Source of the DNA: Leptura quadrifasciata
Taxonomy: Eukaryota > Arthropoda > Insecta > Coleoptera > Cerambycidae
Assembly (NCBI GenBank): GCA_963675555.1
Contig: OY776677.1
Span: 149,992,971-150,056,970 of the forward strand
Direction: 5' to 3'
Length of the DNA stretch: 64,000 nt
The notes beneath the pieces were generated by a model, which saw only the letters and a list, made by a program, of their open reading frames with translations, did not search any database and had not been told where the DNA came from. Below, in pieces: positions 1 through 9,572 of the stretch. The first letter of the stretch is position 1. The number at the start of each line of letters is the position of its first letter. The translations under genes and the position numbers were made by a program.

Positions 1-2
1 AG

Positions 3-284
3 GGTTTAAATAAAAACAAATGGAAAAAGTTTAATGAACTCATAATGCCACTAATGTCTTCTACTGTAAAGACGAGATCCAGAACTGGTTTGGGTTTTCC
101 ACGTATACCTCTTCAAAAATTATATAATAGTAGAGGCGTGGATTATGTCTATTGGAATAAACCGAAAGAACTGGTGGATCGTTTGCGACTGCTGTATAGT
201 TCAAAAATGGCAGGTAACAACAATGTCGACAACGAAATAGTTAGTTTAGTCGAGGAACTTCGGGAAGAAGAAATAATATATTAG
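3..284 (+). CDS. C-terminal part of conserved uncharacterised Polinton protein
   Basis: The frame is open from the window edge to a TAG at 282-284, so the gene starts to the left and the internal ATG at 45 is probably not its start. The visible tail of about 93 residues is basic at first and then carries YVYWNKPKELVDRLRLLYSS and an acidic end (EELREEE). Tails with VYW-x(2-3)-ELVDRLRLL are, as I recall, common in arthropod Polintons; the function is not known to me. It lies about 40 bp before a TATA-like box for the next gene. Confidence 0.6.
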   Translation, partial: GLNKNKWKKFNELIMPLMSSTVKTRSRTGLGFPRIPLQKLYNSRGVDYVYWNKPKELVDRLRLLYSSKMAGNNNVDNEIVSLVEELREEEIIY

Positions 285-308
285 AAAAATGACTTCCTCC
301 ATAACTAG

Positions 309-317
309 TATATAAAG
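309..317 (+). promoter_or_regulatory. TATA-like box before fibre-like ORF
   Basis: TATATAAAG lies in the 40-bp gap between two Polinton ORFs. Its closeness to the first ATG suggests that the true start is one of the downstream in-frame ATGs. Assignment rests on sequence likeness alone. Confidence 0.35.
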
Positions 318-324
318 CACCGAA

Positions 325-885
325 ATGTTGAAATTATCTCAAATGCAAAGAGAAATGGTAGGTGTAAACACAATTGACAAGTTCGGGAGACGAAGAAGTG
401 CCTTAAATAAGTCAATGATTGTACGTGGACCACCAGGCGTTGGTTTTATTGTAACCGTAGACAATCACTTTGATATTCAAAATAAACGTTTAAAAAATAT
501 TGGAGAGCCAGTGGATAATCGTGATGGTGTAACTCGTAATTATGTAGAAAAATGCATGAAAGAGTTACATAGTGCCTTTTTCGAGAACCAACAGACTTTT
601 GTACACAACAAAATTACCGAGATGATTAATGAAGTGCGACAGTATATCAACACAGAAATTTCAGACGTTAAGAAATTAGTTGAAGACAATACCAATGCAA
701 TAGAGAAGGTATTCAGCACTATTCAAGAATCCCGTCTGATAAGCGCACCTTCACAAACCAAATCACTTGATGTTAAGATGGTGGGAGTTGATAAACAGCA
801 GATGATGGATGAAATTGCTGACACCGCTGCTGCATTGGGACATATTAAAAATAAAAAAGGATTAACTATAAACAAAGTCCATTAG
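325..885 (+). CDS. Polinton fibre/tail-like hypothetical protein
   Basis: 186 residues. Residues about 28-45 are RSALNKSMIVRGPPGVGF-like, with a glycine/proline turn. About 52-75 hold an FDIQNKRLKNIGEPVDNRDG stretch that resembles the repeated beta motif of phage and adenovirus-like fibre proteins (N-K-x-L-x-N-x-x-x-P-x-D-x-x-D-A/G-V-T). The rest is polar and helical, likely coiled coil (about 80-140). Such ORFs sit beside the integrase in insect Polintons; a structural or attachment role is inferred only. TATATAA at 310-316 is only about 10 bp before ATG 325, so transcripts may start past it and translation may begin at the in-frame ATG at 343 or 355. Confidence 0.55.
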   Translation: MLKLSQMQREMVGVNTIDKFGRRRSALNKSMIVRGPPGVGFIVTVDNHFDIQNKRLKNIGEPVDNRDGVTRNYVEKCMKELHSAFFENQQTFVHNKITEMINEVRQYINTEISDVKKLVEDNTNAIEKVFSTIQESRLISAPSQTKSLDVKMVGVDKQQMMDEIADTAAALGHIKNKKGLTINKVH

Positions 886-953
886 TATATTAGAAGAATT
901 AACTTATTAGAAATTAGTTTACTTGTGAACACCTACCAGTCAGGTACTTTATT

Positions 954-1874
954 ATGGAGTCCAGTATTATAAAAAGAGCAGTCGTTGAGGAGCTACACAA
1001 ACCAGTTCGTAAAAATTTCCGTAGAAGGAGAACAATAATAAAAGGGTATGGCGATTTATGGCAGATGGACTTGATTGAGATGCGACCATATGCTCATGAT
1101 AATAAAGGATGTCACTATATTCTTGTCGTGATAGATTGCTACTCCAAATATGTGTGGACTAGACCTGTAAAAAATAAAACTGGTATTGAAATTACAAAGG
1201 GTATGAGAGATGTATTGGAAGAATCAAACTACTCACCTAAAAATCTCCAAAGTGACCAGGGTACAGAATTTTATAATAAAACATTTTCCACCCTAATGAA
1301 AAAATACAATATAAACCATTACTCCACATATAGTACAAAAAAAGCAGCAATCGCTGAGAGAGTAATAAGGACACTAAAAAATTGGCTCTATAAAGAATTC
1401 TCAGCTAGAGGCAAATATAAATGGGTTGACATTCTGCCTAACATTACAATAATGTACAATAATAAAGTACATCGCACAATTGGTATGAAACCTGCTGATG
1501 TGAAACCAACCACACGCATAAAAGCTTATGATCACATTAAGATTTCTTTAAAACCTAAATTTCATGTTGGCGACATAGTTCGAATAAGCAAATACAAAGG
1601 TGTATTTGATAAAGGATATACACCTAACTTTTCAACTGAGCTGTTCAAAGTCTTTAAAGTAAATGTAACCTACCCCAGGACTTATTTAATCGAAGATATG
1701 CAGGGTCAACCGATAAAGGGAGGCTTTTATGAAATGGAATTGCAAAAAGCTAAGTATCCGGATGTGTGTCTGGTGGAGACGGTTTTAAAAAAGAGAGGAA
1801 AGAAGATTTTTGTGAAATGGCTTGGACTCCCAAATAGCCATAATACTTGGATCGATAAAACTTCTATAGTATAA
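954..1874 (+). CDS. Polinton integrase (rve DDE core plus C-terminal chromodomain)
   Basis: 306 residues. Catalyses strand transfer of the element's linear DNA into the host chromosome. The retroviral-type core holds D39 (in QMDL), D101 (in LQSDQGTEFY) and E135 (in AIAERVIRTLKNW), spacing D-61-D-33-E, all present. A basic N-terminus (about 18-28) precedes it. Residues about 200-260 form an SH3-like DNA-binding region (FHVGDIVRISKYKGVFDKGY). The last about 50 residues read as a chromodomain (VLKKRGKKIFVKWLG, then TWID), which in Polintons probably guides integration to certain chromatin. ATG 954 is the first in the frame and the length fits the family. No stops or frameshifts, so this gene looks intact. 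Confidence 0.93.
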   Translation: MESSIIKRAVVEELHKPVRKNFRRRRTIIKGYGDLWQMDLIEMRPYAHDNKGCHYILVVIDCYSKYVWTRPVKNKTGIEITKGMRDVLEESNYSPKNLQSDQGTEFYNKTFSTLMKKYNINHYSTYSTKKAAIAERVIRTLKNWLYKEFSARGKYKWVDILPNITIMYNNKVHRTIGMKPADVKPTTRIKAYDHIKISLKPKFHVGDIVRISKYKGVFDKGYTPNFSTELFKVFKVNVTYPRTYLIEDMQGQPIKGGFYEMELQKAKYPDVCLVETVLKKRGKKIFVKWLGLPNSHNTWIDKTSIV

Positions 1875-2084
1875 TATTTTCATGAATTTGTGTAATTTTT
1901 TTTATAACTTTAAATGTTTATGAGTAGTATGATGAAATAAATAATAAAAACACAAATGACTGGTTTTAATCTTATATTCTCTAAAGTAATACATAATATA
2001 CGTTTAGAAATATAAAGTCCTCTAAAAATAATACAATAAAATACTTCATCTATTGTTAATACAATTGTGGAGGAGGCGTGGCTT

Positions 2085-2235
2085 ATTAGTACATTCAAGT
2101 AACGCCTATCTACCCCCGCCACTTCAATTAACCCCCACCACCACTCCTAGACCACGCCTTCTAAAGCCCCGCCACTTCAATTACCTTCCCCCACTGCAAT
2201 TGCCCTCCACCGCCTCCACTCCATTCTCCGGATGC
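2085..2235 (+). repeat. CCGCCACTTCAATTAC-type repeat between integrase and polymerase
   Basis: Pyrimidine-rich imperfect copies of a CCRCCACTTCAATTACC unit fill the gap before the polymerase. The same unit builds the long array at 7070-8345, including the GCCCCGCC variant. It keeps the polymerase frame open back to 2053 by chance and so creates a false N-terminal extension of proline/threonine-rich residues. Confidence 0.7.
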
Positions 2236-2246
2236 TATATAATGCG
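2236..2246 (+). promoter_or_regulatory. TATA box of polymerase gene
   Basis: CTATATAATGC fits a TATA box. It contains the ATG at 2242, so a transcript starting about 30 bp on would exclude that ATG and use the one at 2293. Confidence 0.45.
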
Positions 2247-2292
2247 GACGATTAGACACATTCATCAGTATCGTGAAAATTCTTATACAACA

Positions 2293-5200
2293 ATGAAGTG
2301 TAGTTACTGCGAGAAAGTTTTTTCAACAAAAAGCAATTTAGTTCGACATATTCGCCAATACTGTACCATTGTAAAAGATGGTAAAGTACGAGAGATTGGA
2401 AGTGAACCACCAAGCAAGAAGCAAAAGTTTAATAGTATGCCTTCTACAAGTGGTATTAATTGTTCAAAAACTTGTGATTATTGTGGAAAGATCTTTTCAT
2501 CATCTTTTAACTTAAAACGACATATTAATAATAACAAATGTGCCGTGCTGAATGAGATGTTTGTAATGAACAGAAAACAAAATTCTCCGAGTGGCTCAAA
2601 AACTTGTGAATATTGTAGAGAGAACTTTGCAACATTTTCCAGTTTAAAACGACATATTAATAATAATAGATGCAACGGTCAGAAAAATACGTTATTAATT
2701 GACAGAAAAAAAATTAACCGCCCTATTGATAACAGTTTAGGAAATGGTGTCGATAAACTTCATAGTGCTTTCAAAGACAGAATAGCTAGCTACCGTTTTA
2801 ACAGTCCAAGGACCCATATCGATTATACTGATTTTTTGAAAGAAGTGGAGCAAAAAGTGTTGAATATAATCGAGGAATACTTGCAGAAATACCAGACCCT
2901 CAAGATAAATTTTGAAATATTTGGGCTCTATGAAATACCTGAAAAGGAGTTATCCGATATCAAATCGTTTAATACCAAAAATAAAATAATCACCATTTCT
3001 ACAGATCTACATCAGATTTTCGAAGAGTTTGGCGATGAGATGACTACACAAGCCTCTGAATTCCAAGAGAAAGATTCGGGGTGGACGCTGAAACATATAA
3101 TGTTCCTCGATGTAAACATAAATAAGTTTGCATCAATGTCGGCGTCATCTTATATCAGGCTACCCAAAGTCATAGAACAAAAGAGCGCTGTTTTAAATAT
3201 ACAAAACAGGGACAATGCATGCTTTGCTTGGTCAGTAATTGCAGCCATTTCCCCTGTAAAGCATGCTCCAACGATGACATGTTCATATCCACATTATGAT
3301 ACCATGTTAAGTTTTAGAGACATTGAATTTCCTGTCAAATTGAAGGACATTGCGAAGTTTGAAAAAATTAATAACATCTCCGTGAATGTGTTTGGCCTTG
3401 AATCAGAATTCAAAGATGGTAATACTATTACTGAAGTTGTGGGACCATTACATTTTACGTCACATCACCAAGCCAAACACGTTAATCTGTTACTTATATC
3501 GGATGATGTGGGTAACAATCATTATTGTCTTATACAAAATTTATCAAAATTGGTTTCAAAACAAATATCAAACCACAATAGTCGATTACATATCTGTGAT
3601 GGGTGTTTGCAGTCGTTTAGAAAAGAAGAACATCTAAAACTGCATGAAGAAAATGACTGCAATCATACCTATACAAAACTACCATCTACTGAAATAAAAA
3701 TTAATAAATATGGCGAATCAGTACCTGAAAATATTCTTAAGTTTATAAACTTTGAAAGACAATTACCAGTGCCATTTGTGATTTATGCCGATTTCGAAAG
3801 TTTACTGAAACCCATCGACCATAATGAACCTTGTGATGATAAGTCATTCACAGTTAAAGTATGTGAACACCAACCCTATTCTTTCGGCTTTTATGTAAAA
3901 TGTAATTTCGATGATAAGTACTCAAAATTTGTAACATACAGAGGACCTGATGCCGCTGAAGTGTTCATTAAAAGGTTGGATGAAACGGCTCTAAACTTGT
4001 ATGAGAATCATTTAAAGCATGTGAAAAAGATGTTCCCTCTTTCAGCCCAAGAAGAAGTCGAATATGAAAATGCGGTATGCTGCCATATTTGCACAAAACC
4101 CTTCAAGCCTGAGGACAAAAAAGTGCGTGATCACTGCCATTTAACAGGACGCTTCCGCGCGGCTGCACACACTATTTGTAATTTAAACTATAAAGTGCCG
4201 AAATTTATACCTGTGTTCTTCCACAATTTGACAAACTATGATAGTCATTTATTCATTAAGAAGTTAGCATCCCAAAAAGAACAAGTTTCCGTAATAGCAC
4301 AAACCAAGGAGAAATATATTTCGTTCTCAAAGTCAATCATTGTAGAGAAATCTGTGAATCCCAATATACCGCACACATACCTGAGGTTGAAATTTGTGGA
4401 CTCTTTTCGATTTTTATCAAAGTCCCTCGATAAATTGAGTCAGAGTTTAGTGTCCGATCAATGTGTTGAAACTAGAAAGTATTTTCAAAACGATGAGGAA
4501 TTCGATTTAATAAGACAAAAGGGTGTTTTTCCTTACAATTATATGAGCTCTTTTGAAAAATTGGAAGAAACCCAGTTACCGTCCAAAGACCTATTTTACA
4601 ATTACTTAACCAACGAATCTCTTTCTGATAAGGATTATGAACGAGCCAATAAAGTATGGAGTGTCTTTAAATGCAATACATTGGGAGAATACGCAGATAT
4701 CTACCTGAAATCAGATATATTTTTATTAGCAGATGTGTTTGAAAATTTTAGAAAGGTATGTTTGGAGCACTACAAGTTAGATCCTGCTCATTATTTAACA
4801 GCACCTTCTTTGAGCTGGGATGCCATGTTGCGATATACACACATCGAACTGGAACTTCTGACTGATGTGGATACTGTACACTTCTTTAGAAAAGGTATTC
4901 GTGGCGGCGTATCGCAATGTTCAAAGAGAAAGTCTATAGCGAACAACAAATATCTATCAAACTATGACCCCACCAGAGAATCGTCGTACATCGTCTATCT
5001 TGATGCTACAAATCTGTACGGAGCAGCTATGAAAGAAATGCTACCAACTAGTGACTTCAGATGGCTTGAGAAAGAGGAAATCGAAAAATTTGATTGTTCC
5101 CTAATTGGAAAAGATTCACCCAAAGGATACGTTTTAGAAGTCGACTTGGAATATCCTCTACACTTGCACGATGTCCATAACGAACTGCCGTTTTGCCCAG

Positions 5201-6351
5201 AGAGTATGATTCCTCCCAAAAGTAAAGCTCCAAAATTAATTCCAAACTTACGAGATAAACATAAATATATCATTCACTACAAAAATCTGAAACAATGTTT
5301 GAAATATGGCCTGATATTAAAGAAAGTGCATAGGATAATAGAATTCTCTCAGTCTGCCTGGCTTGGATCATATATTGACTTAAATACAACACTTCGTAAT
5401 TCCGCTCGAAACGAGTTTGAAAAGGACCTATTCAAGCTCATGGTGAATTCAATTTTCGGCAAAACGATGGAAAACGTCGATAAAAGACAAAATATTAAAC
5501 TCTGTTCGTTCTGGGAAAACAGAAAAGGTACTTTGGGCGCCAGAGCGTTAATAGCCAAGCCGCATTTTAAGTCTTGCTCAGTATTTGATGAAAATCTAGT
5601 GGCAGTGCAATTGGAAAAAATAAAAGTTGTTTACGATAAACCACTTTATGTAGGTTTTTCAATTTTAGATATTTCCAAAACCATAATCTATGAATTTTTA
5701 TATGGTTACATTAAACCCATGTATGGAGATGACGCGACGGTTTTATACACAGACACTGATAGTTTAATTTTAGAAATATTCACAGAAAACATTTATGATG
5801 ATATTAAGAAAAACATTCACTTCTTCGACACTTCAAATTATGGTGCAGACAACAATTATAGCATGCCTAAAACTATATCTGTAGTAGGGAAAATGAAAGA
5901 TGAGTATGCTGGAAGACCAATAGAATGCTTTTATGGAACTGGTGCGAAAGCCTACTGCGTTAAAGCTGACGACATTACGAAAAAGGCAAAAGGTGTTTCC
6001 AAAAGTGTAGTAAAACATCAAATTAATTTTTCTGATTATGTTCAAGTTGTTGAGAACGGCGGATTAATATTCCGTAAAATGTCCATATTTAAATCTGACT
6101 TACATACGATTCACACTGAACTCAAAAATAAAGTAGCCCTATCCTCTGCTGATGACAAGAGGTATGTTATACCCGATGATGTATATACTTTGGCTTGGGG
6201 GCATCATCGACTTGATGAAGATAATAGTGAAAAGAGGTTGGATATTTTACTAAAATACGCTAGACGTTTGAACACGGAGGAGCCTGAAGCGGGATGGGAT
6301 AGTGTTGATTTGGATGAGTCTGAATCAGAACGCGATAATTTTGATTTGTAA
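2293..6351 (+). CDS. polB: Protein-primed DNA polymerase B of Polinton, zinc-finger N-terminus
   Basis: Replicates the Polinton. The frame is open from 2053 (1432 residues; numbering below counts from there). I prefer ATG 2293 (residue 81), because residues 1-63 are minisatellite translation and the ATG at 2242 overlaps a TATA box. C2HC-type zinc fingers begin near C83, C141 and C185, with two more Cys/His clusters near 515 and 675. The 3'-5' exonuclease has D580/E582 (YADFES), D730 (NLTNYDSHLF) and Y884-D888. Polymerase motifs: A, D984 in YLDATNLYG; B, K1128-N1132-G1136 (KLMVNSIFG); C, YTDTDS at 1232-1237 with D1234 and D1236. The late KAKGVSK motif is present. No internal stops: an apparently intact enzyme. 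Confidence 0.93.
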   Translation: MKCSYCEKVFSTKSNLVRHIRQYCTIVKDGKVREIGSEPPSKKQKFNSMPSTSGINCSKTCDYCGKIFSSSFNLKRHINNNKCAVLNEMFVMNRKQNSPSGSKTCEYCRENFATFSSLKRHINNNRCNGQKNTLLIDRKKINRPIDNSLGNGVDKLHSAFKDRIASYRFNSPRTHIDYTDFLKEVEQKVLNIIEEYLQKYQTLKINFEIFGLYEIPEKELSDIKSFNTKNKIITISTDLHQIFEEFGDEMTTQASEFQEKDSGWTLKHIMFLDVNINKFASMSASSYIRLPKVIEQKSAVLNIQNRDNACFAWSVIAAISPVKHAPTMTCSYPHYDTMLSFRDIEFPVKLKDIAKFEKINNISVNVFGLESEFKDGNTITEVVGPLHFTSHHQAKHVNLLLISDDVGNNHYCLIQNLSKLVSKQISNHNSRLHICDGCLQSFRKEEHLKLHEENDCNHTYTKLPSTEIKINKYGESVPENILKFINFERQLPVPFVIYADFESLLKPIDHNEPCDDKSFTVKVCEHQPYSFGFYVKCNFDDKYSKFVTYRGPDAAEVFIKRLDETALNLYENHLKHVKKMFPLSAQEEVEYENAVCCHICTKPFKPEDKKVRDHCHLTGRFRAAAHTICNLNYKVPKFIPVFFHNLTNYDSHLFIKKLASQKEQVSVIAQTKEKYISFSKSIIVEKSVNPNIPHTYLRLKFVDSFRFLSKSLDKLSQSLVSDQCVETRKYFQNDEEFDLIRQKGVFPYNYMSSFEKLEETQLPSKDLFYNYLTNESLSDKDYERANKVWSVFKCNTLGEYADIYLKSDIFLLADVFENFRKVCLEHYKLDPAHYLTAPSLSWDAMLRYTHIELELLTDVDTVHFFRKGIRGGVSQCSKRKSIANNKYLSNYDPTRESSYIVYLDATNLYGAAMKEMLPTSDFRWLEKEEIEKFDCSLIGKDSPKGYVLEVDLEYPLHLHDVHNELPFCPESMIPPKSKAPKLIPNLRDKHKYIIHYKNLKQCLKYGLILKKVHRIIEFSQSAWLGSYIDLNTTLRNSARNEFEKDLFKLMVNSIFGKTMENVDKRQNIKLCSFWENRKGTLGARALIAKPHFKSCSVFDENLVAVQLEKIKVVYDKPLYVGFSILDISKTIIYEFLYGYIKPMYGDDATVLYTDTDSLILEIFTENIYDDIKKNIHFFDTSNYGADNNYSMPKTISVVGKMKDEYAGRPIECFYGTGAKAYCVKADDITKKAKGVSKSVVKHQINFSDYVQVVENGGLIFRKMSIFKSDLHTIHTELKNKVALSSADDKRYVIPDDVYTLAWGHHRLDEDNSEKRLDILLKYARRLNTEEPEAGWDSVDLDESESERDNFDL

Positions 6352-6495
6352 TATATATTCATTAACTGTTTAGACATAAAAATAGAATTTGTGATACGAA
6401 AGACAAAGTTCCCTGAACTTATACTTCACGATACCTACTTGACCTACAATGCATTGGATGGATCAGTTCAAGGTGGATTTTTTGGTGCAAGATAA
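6352..6495 (+). pseudogene. Coding-like stretch in frame after the polymerase stop
   Basis: After the TAA at 6349-6351 the same frame stays open for 47 codons to TAA at 6493. Its composition is protein-like, with FPELILHDTYLTYNALDGS and a GGFFGAR end. I do not recognise it. It may be the tail of another Polinton gene whose 5' part was lost, or a readthrough extension. No ATG opens it. Confidence 0.3.
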
Positions 6496-7069
6496 AATAA
6501 AAAGACAATTAGTTAGTAATGTAGTAGAATAGGTAATAAATAGTATGAAAATAGTAATGTGACAGAATAGGTAATAAATAATATAAGAAAATGTAAATCA
6601 TGTGTTTCAATTCAAAAAATAAAAACTAAAATAAACAGCTACACGTTCTCCTCACTTGTCATGTTAAGATGTTAAGTACACAAAAGAAATAAAGAGGGTA
6701 CTCTGCAGGTACTGAAATAACAATGTAAATGTTCCCTTTCACAAATTCATTGATAAAAATCTCGGTGGATAAGACAGGCAGGCCGTAAATGTACATCTCA
6801 TAAATCAGCATAGGATAAGACAGATGTCCCTAAAGATAAGACAGGTAAAATAATTGTTGATCGATATAAAGATAAGACAGATAGGTCGCAATTGTTTATC
6901 AGCATAAGGATAAGGCAGGTAAATAAAGTGGTTAGGTATATAATCATGAATGAATGTTTGTTATCTCATCGTAAAAAAATACAAAGTGCAATAAGACAAT
7001 ACAACATAATAGAGAATTATTTAACTGTCTGCATACGAACGGCTAGACGGATGGATTGACCATAATTGC
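6496..7069 (+). repeat. AT-rich Polinton flank with GATAAGACAG repeats
   Basis: No gene seen. An imperfect tandem pair built on AGTAATGT..AGAATAGGTAATAAAT lies at about 6515 and 6553. Then GATAAGACAG occurs at 6768, 6814, 6835 and 6871, with GATAAGGCAG at 6909. Subterminal short repeats are common in Polintons, so this may be the inner edge of the terminal region. Confidence 0.5.
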
Positions 7070-8345
7070 TTTAATCACCATTATTTTTACTGCAATTACC
7101 TTTATTTTTACTTAAATTACCTGTAATTGTCCTCTAATTACCACAGTACTTTAATTACCTCCCACCACTCTAATTGCATCCCATCACTCTAATTACCCCC
7201 CCCCACCACTACAATTACACCACACGACTTTAATTACCACCCACCACTTTAATTGCCCCCCACCACTACAATTACATCACACCACTTTAATTACTTCTTA
7301 TTAATCTAATTGCCCCCCACCACCACAATTACATCACATCACTCTAATTACCTCCCACCACTACAATTACATCACATCACCCTAATTACCTCCCACCACT
7401 ACAATAACACCACACGACTTTAATTACTTCTTATTAATCTAATTGCCCCCCACCACCACAATTACATCACAACATTCTAATTACCTCCCACCACAATAAT
7501 TATCCATCATGCAATTACTCTAATTACCCATCATTCCACTAATTGCCCCCCACCACTACAGTTACATCAGGCCACTCTAGTTACCCCCCACCACTACAAT
7601 TACCTCCCACCACAATAATTATCCATCATGCAATTACTCTAATTACCCATCATTCCACTAATTGCCCCCCACCACTACAATTACATCAGGCCACTCTAGT
7701 TACCCCCCACCACTACAATTACCTCCCACCACAATAATTATCCATCATGCAATTACTCTAATTACCCATCATTCCACTAATTGCCCCCCACCACTACAAT
7801 TACATCAGGCCACTCTAGTTACCCCCCACCACTACAATTACATCACACCATTCTAATTACCTCCCACCACTCTAATTATCCATCATGCAATTACTCTAAT
7901 TACAGATCATTCCACTAATTGCCCCCCACCACTACAATTACATCACACCATTCTAATTACCTCCCACCACAATAATTATCCATCATGCAATTACTCTAAT
8001 TACCCATCATTCCACTAATTGCCCCCCACCACTACAATTACATCACGCCACTTTAATTACTTCTCACTAATCTAATTACCATCCTAATTGCCCCCCACCA
8101 CTACCACCTTTCATAGGCCCCGCCCTCTAACGTCCCATCCCCTAAGCCCCGCCCCTTAATTACCTCCCACCACTCTAATTACATCATATTAGTCTAATTA
8201 CCTCCCACCACCATACTTATATTCCATCACTCTAATTACTTCTCACTAATCTAATTACCCCCCACCATTCTAATTACCCCCACCACACTAATTGCCCCCC
8301 CACCACCATATTTACCCCCACCACACTAATTGCCCCCCACCCCTA
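7070..8345 (+). repeat. CCACCACT-CAATTAC minisatellite with 119-bp higher-order units
   Basis: Nearly 1.3 kb of variants of a unit of about 19 bp, of the form CCCACCACTACAATTACAT. A higher-order unit starts at 7541, 7660 and 7779 (119 bp each), then 7917 and 8017, giving steps of 119, 119, 138 and 100; the last two differ by plus and minus 19, one basic unit. Two ORFs here (7543-7737, 7662-7856) are near-identical translations of the repeat, not genes. GCCCCGCC islands near 8115-8155 match the block at 2150. Confidence 0.9.
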
Positions 8346-8403
8346 ATCTGATCACTGATCACTGATCACTGCTCCTGCTCCTGAACCGAACCTCTCTCAT
8401 TTA

Positions 8404-8590
8404 CACACTACTGAATCCCTTTACTGGTTGGTCATCCGCTGAGGGGGTGAAGGTTAAAAATTTACTCTTATCCACATTTAAGCTGAGCATGTTAATATTT
8501 AGATATTGGTAAACTATATTTAGGCTGCTTTCGGCTATAGAATAAACATTTTCCCATGATTCATCCACAAAAATTATAGCTGTGTCGTCA
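8404..8590 (-). pseudogene. LINE reverse transcriptase fragment (YADD region)
   Basis: Read on the minus strand, the frame gives SYADDTAIIFVDESWENVY and then a LSLNVDKSKFLTF-like stretch, ending at a stop near 8404. YADD is the catalytic core of the reverse transcriptase, and the following W/V-K-S-K-F pattern is the usual thumb region of non-LTR retrotransposons. Only about 60 codons survive. Clade is not determinable. Confidence 0.75.
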
Positions 8591-8689
8591 GCGTAAGATG
8601 TTATATGACTTCGGAAATTTGTTAACTAGTTTATTTATTATTTATTAACTATTTGATGATTTTGAAGTGTACTGCCTTACTCAAGAACC

Positions 8690-9505
8690 GACCATTCAGT
8701 TGTACAAATTAAATTAAAGGAAACCGAAAAAAATAAAATTATCACAAAAAACATTGGAGAAAAAATAAATTATGATGAGATAACAAACATATTGATACAA
8801 AAATAATGGGACTATTATAGTAGCAATGCGAATAATAATATGATTGAGTCTCTTAATACGGTTGCTCCACTTAAACAAATCAAAGTTAAAGAAAAAAGAA
8901 TTTATGGCTCAACAATGAACGTAAAGAGACAATACAAAACAAAAATGCTGCTTATAAAAAATTTCTATACACAAAAGAGCAACAAGATTGGAATACATTA
9001 GACGATAGAGAAATGCCTTAGTAAAAAAATAGAAACTGCTAAATGTAATCATTAAGAGAAAAGCAATGATAACACAAAAAGGATCCTAGACAAATGTGGG
9101 CAAACTTAAAGGAATGAATAGGTAATAAAAAAAAGTTCAACCTCGCTAAATACATTAAATTGTAGTAGAGTTGAATATAATGATATAGACGAAATTACTA
9201 ATACACTTAACACTAATTATGTAGGTAGCACAGAGGATGTGATAGTTAGCATTCGTGTAAATATTATTGACGAGAAGAGTGTGTTAGAAACCATACCTAA
9301 AATGAACTGCACTATGTCTTCTTTTGATTTGGTTTTATTAAGAAATCTAAATAAACCAGTAAGTAACCAAGAAAGAAAATACAGTACAGATGACATAGGG
9401 AAACAATTAATAAAAGACACTTTTCATGTAATTGGTTATCCCCTACTAAATGTTATCAAGCTAAGTAGGACCGGAGTCATATTTCATTCAGTTATAATAC
9501 GTTAA
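8690..9505 (+). pseudogene. Degenerate LINE ORF2, endonuclease-RT linker and RT start
   Basis: Plus-strand pieces in shifting frames: a DHSVVQIKLKE-like endonuclease end (about 8690), KNLWLNNERKETIQNKNAAY with KKFLYTKEQQDWNTL (about 8895-9020), and the RT fingers region in 9239-9505, where PLLNVIKLSRTGVI resembles the usual LINE pattern. Several frameshifts and stops, so dead. It resembles CR1/Jockey-type linkers. It is a different element from the minus-strand RT scrap just to its left. Confidence 0.65.
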
Positions 9506-9572
9506 AGCTTACTTATGAGGTATTACATGTAGTAACCATGTTATTGAAGTATAAAACATGTGTATGTGTGAA

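Larger units (their letters stand above)
1..8350 (+). mobile_element. Polinton/Maverick, right-hand part
   Basis: Four ORFs on the plus strand are packed with short gaps: a partial conserved gene, a fibre-like ORF, an integrase and a long protein-primed DNA polymerase B. An integrase of the Polinton type next to this polymerase defines a Polinton, a 15-20 kb self-synthesising DNA transposon with virus-like genes. The ATPase, protease and capsid genes usual for the family are not here and would lie left of the window. The right border is not resolved. The C-rich minisatellite at 7070-8345 resembles sequence between integrase and polymerase, so I include it, but no terminal inverted repeat or 6-bp target duplication can be shown because the other end is missing. 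Confidence 0.85.

Noticed and set aside
7541..8040. Regular 119-bp repeats as a CRISPR array or as tandem protein-coding repeats
   Set aside because: No constant repeat with unique spacers; the whole unit is repeated and built from 19-bp subunits. The repeated ORFs change frame at each indel and are low complexity.
7070..8345. Telomeric or subtelomeric repeat
   Set aside because: The unit is not TTAGG-like, is variable in length, and also occurs inside the Polinton.
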